This document shows positions 6,019-8,777 of a DNA stretch of 8,777 nucleotides, one piece after another (within the stretch, counting starts at the first letter, position 1; each line of letters starts with the position of its first letter). The DNA lies in NCBI RefSeq assembly GCF_937888285.1, contig NZ_CALART010000010.1, positions 1 to 8,777 of the forward strand. Reading direction: 5' to 3'. The DNA is from an uncultured Aquimonas sp. (lineage in GTDB: Bacteria > Pseudomonadota > Gammaproteobacteria > Xanthomonadales > Xanthomonadaceae). The translations under genes were made by a program, and so were the position numbers. The notes below the pieces were generated by a model that was not told the origin of the DNA, did no database searches, and was given only the letters and a program-made list of their open reading frames with translations.

Positions 6019-6735
6019 ATGTCCCATTCCAAAAACCCCTTCGTCCGCGGCTACGATGGCCTGTCCGTGCAGCGGCTGCTGGCGATTTCCTACGACGACG
6101 ACTGCCCGCTGAGCTATCTGCCGCTGCACGTCTCGCAGTCGCACCTGCCGGACAGCCAGGTCGAGCGCCATGCCTGCGTCTTCTGCGACGACTTCGCGCT
6201 GATCACCGAGGGCCAGAACGTGCCGCCCGAGCTGGACGCGCAGTGCCCCAGCCACGGCATCGCCCGAAACCTCGTCTACGCCGTCATGGCCGAAGAAGCC
6301 GGCCAGCCGCTGCACGTCGGCGATACCTACTCCGAGGAAGCCGCGCGCGAGGTGGTACGCCGCCTGCGCTTCGAGACCGGGTTCTACAGCCGTGCTTGGG
6401 AAATCAGTTCGGTGCATATCACCGAGGAGGCCGGCCGCTTCCTCGCCGAACTGGCGGACATCGCCACGCCGAGCGGTTTTTTGTTCATGGCCTTCCGCAT
6501 TCCCTACAGCCCGGCGGTCGGCGTGAAGCTGATCGCCACGCCCTGGACGGATGCGAACCTGCAGCATGTCGAGGGCATCACCGCCGAAGAGCTGCGGCAG
6601 GAGCACCGGGCCAAGGGCGTGCCGGAGTCCCTCGTGGAGGTGTTGCACCTGGCTGCGCTCGCCGACGTGCGTCTGCTGATCTTCGATGCCGACGCGCCCG
6701 TGCTGGACGGGCTGACGCTCTACGACGACGAGTAA
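6019..6735 (+). CDS. Conserved-looking ICE protein, possibly DUF5983-related
   Basis: A soluble 238-residue protein, MSHSKNPFVRGYDGLS to LTLYDDE. It has a possible CxxC at Cys53-Cys56 (HACVFCDDF) and a further cysteine at 76. The segment WEISSVHITEEAGRFLAELA (about 127-146), then GFLFMAFRIPYSPAVG, loosely recalls the DUF5983 pattern of a strand followed by HIT and a helix; I am not sure of that match. The C-terminus is acidic (FDADAPVLDGLTLYDDE). The GGAGGA site before the ATG decides the start, although it can fold into a hairpin. The gene has its own leader and its own terminator (6750-6776), so it is probably a single-gene unit. No enzymatic motif is visible, so the function is unknown. 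Confidence 0.82.
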   Translation: MSHSKNPFVRGYDGLSVQRLLAISYDDDCPLSYLPLHVSQSHLPDSQVERHACVFCDDFALITEGQNVPPELDAQCPSHGIARNLVYAVMAEEAGQPLHVGDTYSEEAAREVVRRLRFETGFYSRAWEISSVHITEEAGRFLAELADIATPSGFLFMAFRIPYSPAVGVKLIATPWTDANLQHVEGITAEELRQEHRAKGVPESLVEVLHLAALADVRLLIFDADAPVLDGLTLYDDE

Positions 6736-6749
6736 CCCGCAACCCATTC

Positions 6750-6776
6750 GAGCCCCCACGTCGGGGCTCTTCTTTT
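6750..6776 (+). terminator. Intrinsic terminator of the gene at 6019
   Basis: GAGCCCC at 6750-6756 pairs perfectly with GGGGCTC at 6763-6769 across a 6-base loop, followed by TTCTTTT. It begins 15 bases after the stop codon. This is the clearest terminator in the window. Confidence 0.85.
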
Positions 6777-6802
6777 GCGCGGAACGCGGTGCCGGCGCAT
6801 TG

Positions 6803-6953
6803 CCGATTCCCAACGGACGGTCGCCGCCATGTGCCGCACGCTGGCCGCATGTTCGCTGGCGTTGCCGGCAGCATGCCCAGGCAGTCGAGACCTTCAAGAC
6901 TGCGGCGCGGTTCGCCGTGCTGGTTGCTTCGTTCTCCGGGCGCACCCGCGTCC
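6803..6953 (+). promoter_or_regulatory. Structured leader element, copy B (ahead of the gene at 7026)
   Basis: Second copy of the element at 4833. The CCGATT block is at 6803. Stem I is GCTGGC/GCCGGC at 6855-6860 and 6864-6869, with one T-G wobble. The 11-base linker contains CATGCCCAG. Stem II is GCAGTC/GACTGC at 6881-6886 and 6898-6903, again with an 11-base loop ending CTTCAA. Stem III is GCGCGG/CCGTGC at 6905-6910 and 6915-6920, closed by a TTCG loop. A probable stem IV is GGGCGC/GCGTCC at 6938-6943 and 6948-6953. Stem I and stem II each hold a base-pair exchange relative to copies A and C. It occupies the 290-base gap after the terminator at 6750. Confidence 0.75.
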
Positions 6954-6967
6954 ATCCACCTCACCCT

Positions 6968-7004
6968 CAAGGGACAGACCTCCCTTGCGGGCGGGAGTCC
7001 CTTG
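6968..7004 (+). promoter_or_regulatory. Start-proximal hairpin with two alternative partners (gene 7026)
   Basis: CAAGGGA at 6968-6974 pairs perfectly with TCCCTTG at 6981-6987 or with an identical TCCCTTG at 6998-7004. In the second form an inner CTCCC/GGGAG stem (6980-6984, 6993-6997) can also form. When the second TCCCTTG is free, its CCTTG (7000-7004) can pair with CAAGG (7012-7016) of the ribosome-binding site. The two states would expose or hide the start; that function is inferred. Confidence 0.6.
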
Positions 7005-7025
7005 GTTGCCACAAGGAGTCTCCCC

Positions 7026-7826
7026 ATGGATACCCAAGCCATCCGCGCACAGATGCCGACGCTCGTCGTCGGTCATGTGCCTTCCAACGTCCGTTCGTTC
7101 AAGTTCAACATCTTCGACGGCCAGCCCAAGGTTTCGACGCTGGGCTTTCACATCGACCCGAAGCCTTTCGAGGGCAAGGTCATCGCCACCACCGACGAGG
7201 CCATCGTCGTCAAGACGGGACGGGCCGAGTTCGCGGTACTCGATCGCACGCTCGTGACCGAAGTGCCCGACGAGGGCGCCAAGGTGCAGGTCGAACCCTA
7301 TGTCAGACGCCGCTTCGACGGTCAGCGGGCGGACACGCCCGAGGAGCAAACCGAGTTCACCGCCGACGGCCAGCCCTACACGGTGAAGCGGTTCGTGCTC
7401 GGGTCCGCACCGGCGAAGCTGCCGATCCCCGAGCCGCGCTGCCCCGAGCTGCAGGAACTGGTCGACCAACTGGAGCAGTTGCCCGCTCCCGACGGTTTCC
7501 GGCGCATCACCCACATGCTGGTGGATGCCGGTGCGCGGGACATCACCTGGGTCGATCCGCTGCCCGCCGACATCATCCGCACGCCGCCGGCCATCGGCTT
7601 CACCGTCGCCACGATGAAGTTCCAGGGTCGCGTCACCGTGCTGTATGAGCGTGGCCCCGACCTCTACGCGGTGGAGCTGCGCCGCGACGGCGAGCTGGTC
7701 GAACGGGTCGATGAGGTGTTCTTCGACACCCTCGGCGAGACGCTGGAACGGCTGATCGACGACGGGAGCTGGCGCCGCATCCGAGTGCAGTGCCTGTTGT
7801 CGGGTCGCAAGGCTGTCCGGCACTGA
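7026..7826 (+). CDS. Hypothetical ICE protein, 266 residues
   Basis: A soluble protein running from MDTQAIRAQMPTLVVGHVP to LLSGRKAVRH, with no family I can name. The N-terminal third reads like a small beta-rich domain (RSFKFNIFDGQPKVSTLGFHID, then KVIATTDEAIVVKTGRAEFAVLD). A proline-rich link (AKLPIPEPRCPELQELVDQLEQLP) separates it from a C-terminal alpha/beta part ending with ETLERLIDDGSWRRIRVQCLLSG. No nucleotide-binding or catalytic motif is evident. The AAGGAG site at 7013-7018 lies 7 bases before the ATG and fixes the start. The same frame is open far upstream (to 5541), but only as a consequence of high GC. Leader copy B precedes it. The gene at 7893 follows after 66 bases, probably in the same transcript. 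Confidence 0.83.
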   Translation: MDTQAIRAQMPTLVVGHVPSNVRSFKFNIFDGQPKVSTLGFHIDPKPFEGKVIATTDEAIVVKTGRAEFAVLDRTLVTEVPDEGAKVQVEPYVRRRFDGQRADTPEEQTEFTADGQPYTVKRFVLGSAPAKLPIPEPRCPELQELVDQLEQLPAPDGFRRITHMLVDAGARDITWVDPLPADIIRTPPAIGFTVATMKFQGRVTVLYERGPDLYAVELRRDGELVERVDEVFFDTLGETLERLIDDGSWRRIRVQCLLSGRKAVRH

Positions 7827-7836
7827 CCTCCCAGCA

Positions 7837-7874
7837 GCTTCCCGCCTTCGCGGCGGGAAGCCTCTCTTCCTGCC
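7837..7874 (+). promoter_or_regulatory. Intergenic hairpin with an alternative partner (between 7026 and 7893 genes)
   Basis: GCTTCCCGCC at 7837-7846 pairs perfectly with GGCGGGAAGC at 7852-7861 across a TTCGC loop. The downstream run CTTCCTGCC at 7866-7874 differs from CTTCCCGCC (7838-7846) by one base, and could pair with the same GGCGGGAAG through a G-U wobble. The tail CTCTCTTCC is pyrimidine-rich but poor in T runs, so it is at best a weak terminator. It more likely acts as a processing or attenuation site between two co-transcribed genes. Confidence 0.55.
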
Positions 7875-7892
7875 TCCCTGGAGATCACACCC

Positions 7893-8258
7893 ATGACTGT
7901 TCGATTCAAAGGCACGGAGCTGCGGCCCGTGCTCGCCGAAGCGGTGGCGAATCAATGCCGCGTCATCCTGGTCAAGGATCACGGCGTGTACTTCCTGGCC
8001 GAGCGCGGCGAGCGCCGACCCGATGGTCGCCAGAAGACCATCGCCTATGCCGCCGGCTGCAACCCGGATGTCGATGCCTTCGACGACTGGTGGGAACTGG
8101 CGCGTGCCGAGGTCGGTGGCGACGACTTCGGCGAGTTCTTCGATCCGCAGGAGGGCGTGTTTGCGCGCATCCTGCGCAGCGAGGACGACCTCGACGTGTC
8201 CGCCACCGCGACACACCTGTCGCTGCAGGCGGTTCCTTCCACCCCCAGCGGCAACTGA
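7893..8258 (+). CDS. DUF3085-like ICE protein
   Basis: A 121-residue soluble protein beginning MTVRFKGTELRPVLAEAV. The pattern VILVKDHGVYFLAE, then GERRPDGRQKTIAYAAGCNPD, DDWWELARAEVGGDDFGEFF, is how I remember the DUF3085 family. That family is small, uncharacterised and common in ICEs and plasmids of proteobacteria. The conserved acidic and aromatic residues (DDWW, GGDDFGEFFD) are the most striking part; no catalytic motif is known. The ribosome-binding site is a weaker GGAG 9 bases before the ATG. It follows the gene at 7026 by 66 bases with a hairpin between. A strong terminator lies 12 bases after its stop codon, so it closes this unit. Confidence 0.78.
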   Translation: MTVRFKGTELRPVLAEAVANQCRVILVKDHGVYFLAERGERRPDGRQKTIAYAAGCNPDVDAFDDWWELARAEVGGDDFGEFFDPQEGVFARILRSEDDLDVSATATHLSLQAVPSTPSGN

Positions 8259-8270
8259 CCGCCCATCCCT

Positions 8271-8297
8271 GGCCCCCGCTCCGGGGGCCTCTTTCTT
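8271..8297 (+). terminator. Intrinsic terminator after the DUF3085-like gene
   Basis: GGCCCCCG at 8271-8278 pairs perfectly with CGGGGGCC at 8282-8289 across a 3-base loop, followed by TCTTTCTT. It begins 12 bases after the stop codon and separates the 7026-7893 unit from the DUF3577 unit. Confidence 0.8.
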
Positions 8298-8322
8298 CCC
8301 GGCAATGCGGACAGCCGCGAGT

Positions 8323-8503
8323 GCCGATTGCCGCTCGCCTGCGCGCCGTCCCGGCGCCACGCTTCCGGCCATGTTCCGCTGACGTCCGTCAGCGACATGC
8401 CCAGGCAGCCACGATCTTCAAGGCTGCGATGCGGTTCCGACCGCGTTGATCACTCCAGTTCGCACCGGCATCCATGCGCGAACGGCCATCGGTTCTCGAT
8501 GGC
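8323..8503 (+). promoter_or_regulatory. Structured leader element, copy C (ahead of the DUF3577 gene at 8603)
   Basis: Third copy. The CCGATT block is at 8323. Stem I is CGCTGAC/GTCAGCG at 8377-8383 and 8388-8394. The 11-base linker contains CATGCCCAG. Stem II is GCAGCC/GGCTGC at 8405-8410 and 8422-8427 with an 11-base loop ending CTTCAA. Stem III is GCGGT/ACCGC at 8431-8435 and 8440-8444 around a TCCG loop. Stem IV is GTTCGC/GCGAAC at 8458-8463 and 8478-8483. A further perfect 7-bp stem, GCCATCG/CGATGGC (8485-8491, 8497-8503), has no clear match in the other copies. It fills most of the 344-base gap before 8603. Confidence 0.75.
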
Positions 8504-8532
8504 GATGCCACCAAGCTGTTCCATCAACCCAC

Positions 8533-8578
8533 GCGGGGGTTCCACACCTTCCCCGCCTTGGGTCGGGTGTGTCTCCGC
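8533..8578 (+). promoter_or_regulatory. Start-proximal hairpin with two alternative partners (DUF3577 gene)
   Basis: GCGGGG at 8533-8538 pairs with CCCCGC at 8551-8556, or, with one wobble, with CTCCGC at 8573-8578. CACACC in the loop (8543-8548) can also pair with GGTGTG downstream (8566-8571), so a pseudoknot is possible. TCTCC at 8572-8576 can instead pair with GGAGA of the ribosome-binding site at 8592-8596. The pairings are visible in the sequence; the regulatory reading is inferred. Confidence 0.5.
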
Positions 8579-8602
8579 CTCTTTGTTCTCAGGAGATTCA
8601 CC

Positions 8603-8777
8603 ATGACCACTTCCACCGACAAGTCCTACTTCGATCTGCACATCACCGGCCTCGGGTATCTCAATCGCATCCGCGAAGTGAAGCCCAAGAAAGGCGATGC
8701 GTTCCTGGCCTGCGACATCGCAGCCCTGAACGGTCCCAGCGATGACGTCTCGTATGTGCGTTTCGACACGCGCGTAT
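8603..8777 (+). CDS. DUF3577 (STY4534 family) ICE replication-module protein, 3' end outside the window
   Basis: The first 58 residues are present, beginning MTTSTDKSYFDLHITGLGYL. The pattern GLGYLNRIREVKPKKGDAFLACDIAALNG, followed by VSYVRFDTRV, matches the DUF3577/STY4534 family as I know it. Members lie in the replication and processing module of SPI-7/PAGI-2-type ICEs, usually near single-stranded-DNA-binding protein and topoisomerase genes. The family's biochemical function is not established. A CAGGAG site at 8590-8595 lies 7 bases before the ATG. Leader copy C and the start-proximal hairpin precede it. This gene is the best evidence that the plus-strand half of the window is an ICE backbone. 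Confidence 0.85.
   Translation, partial: MTTSTDKSYFDLHITGLGYLNRIREVKPKKGDAFLACDIAALNGPSDDVSYVRFDTRV

Noticed and set aside
5335..6945. A 536-codon open frame on the minus strand, and a similar 492-codon frame at 6894-8372.
   Set aside because: Both lie antisense to well-supported genes with ribosome-binding sites, run through intergenic hairpins, and have the low-complexity composition of GC-rich antisense frames.
5541..7025. Upstream extension of the gene at 7026 in the same open frame.
   Set aside because: The extension overlaps the genes at 5371 and 6019 in another frame, crosses a strong terminator at 6750, and lacks a start as good as the AAGGAG-ATG at 7026.
1..8777. CRISPR arrays, insertion sequences, tRNA or rRNA genes and toxin-antitoxin pairs.
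   Set aside because: No regularly spaced repeats, transposase motifs, terminal inverted repeats around an ORF, or RNA-gene signatures were found by reading both strands.

Overview
The window is GC-rich bacterial DNA with tightly spaced Shine-Dalgarno-led genes. It looks like part of an integrative and conjugative element (ICE) of a beta- or gammaproteobacterium that carries an arsenic-resistance operon as cargo. The last, partial gene matches the DUF3577/STY4534 family of ICE replication-module proteins. The genes before it look like the small uncharacterised proteins usual in such backbones. The host species cannot be read from the sequence.

Left half, minus strand (1-4741): an arsenic operon in transcription order arsR, arsI-like dioxygenase (frameshifted), arsC (low-molecular-weight-phosphatase type), a DUF2703 protein, arsD, arsA and acr3 (cut by the window edge). 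ArsR would repress from a perfect inverted-repeat operator that overlaps its own start codon. ArsC reduces arsenate to arsenite. ArsD would hand arsenite to the ATPase ArsA, which energises export through Acr3. The arsI gene would have added cleavage of methylated trivalent arsenicals, but it appears broken by a small deletion.

Right half, plus strand (5094-8777): five complete ICE backbone genes of unknown function (5094-5345, 5371-5763, 6019-6735, 7026-7826, 7893-8258) and the start of the DUF3577 gene (8603). They fall into short transcription units separated by intrinsic terminators near 5809, 6750 and 8271.

The most interesting content is noncoding. Three long leaders, ahead of the genes at 5094, 7026 and 8603, share one structured element. 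It has stem I, an 11-base linker, stem II with an 11-base loop ending CTTCAA, stem III, and stem IV. Paired bases change together between copies, which argues for a conserved fold. Between this element and each start codon lies a second recurring design: one strand that can pair with either of two near-identical partners 17-28 bases apart, next to the ribosome-binding site. The sites before 5866, 6019 and 7893 show variants of it. Together these look like a family of cis-acting RNA regulators acting on several ICE genes at once.
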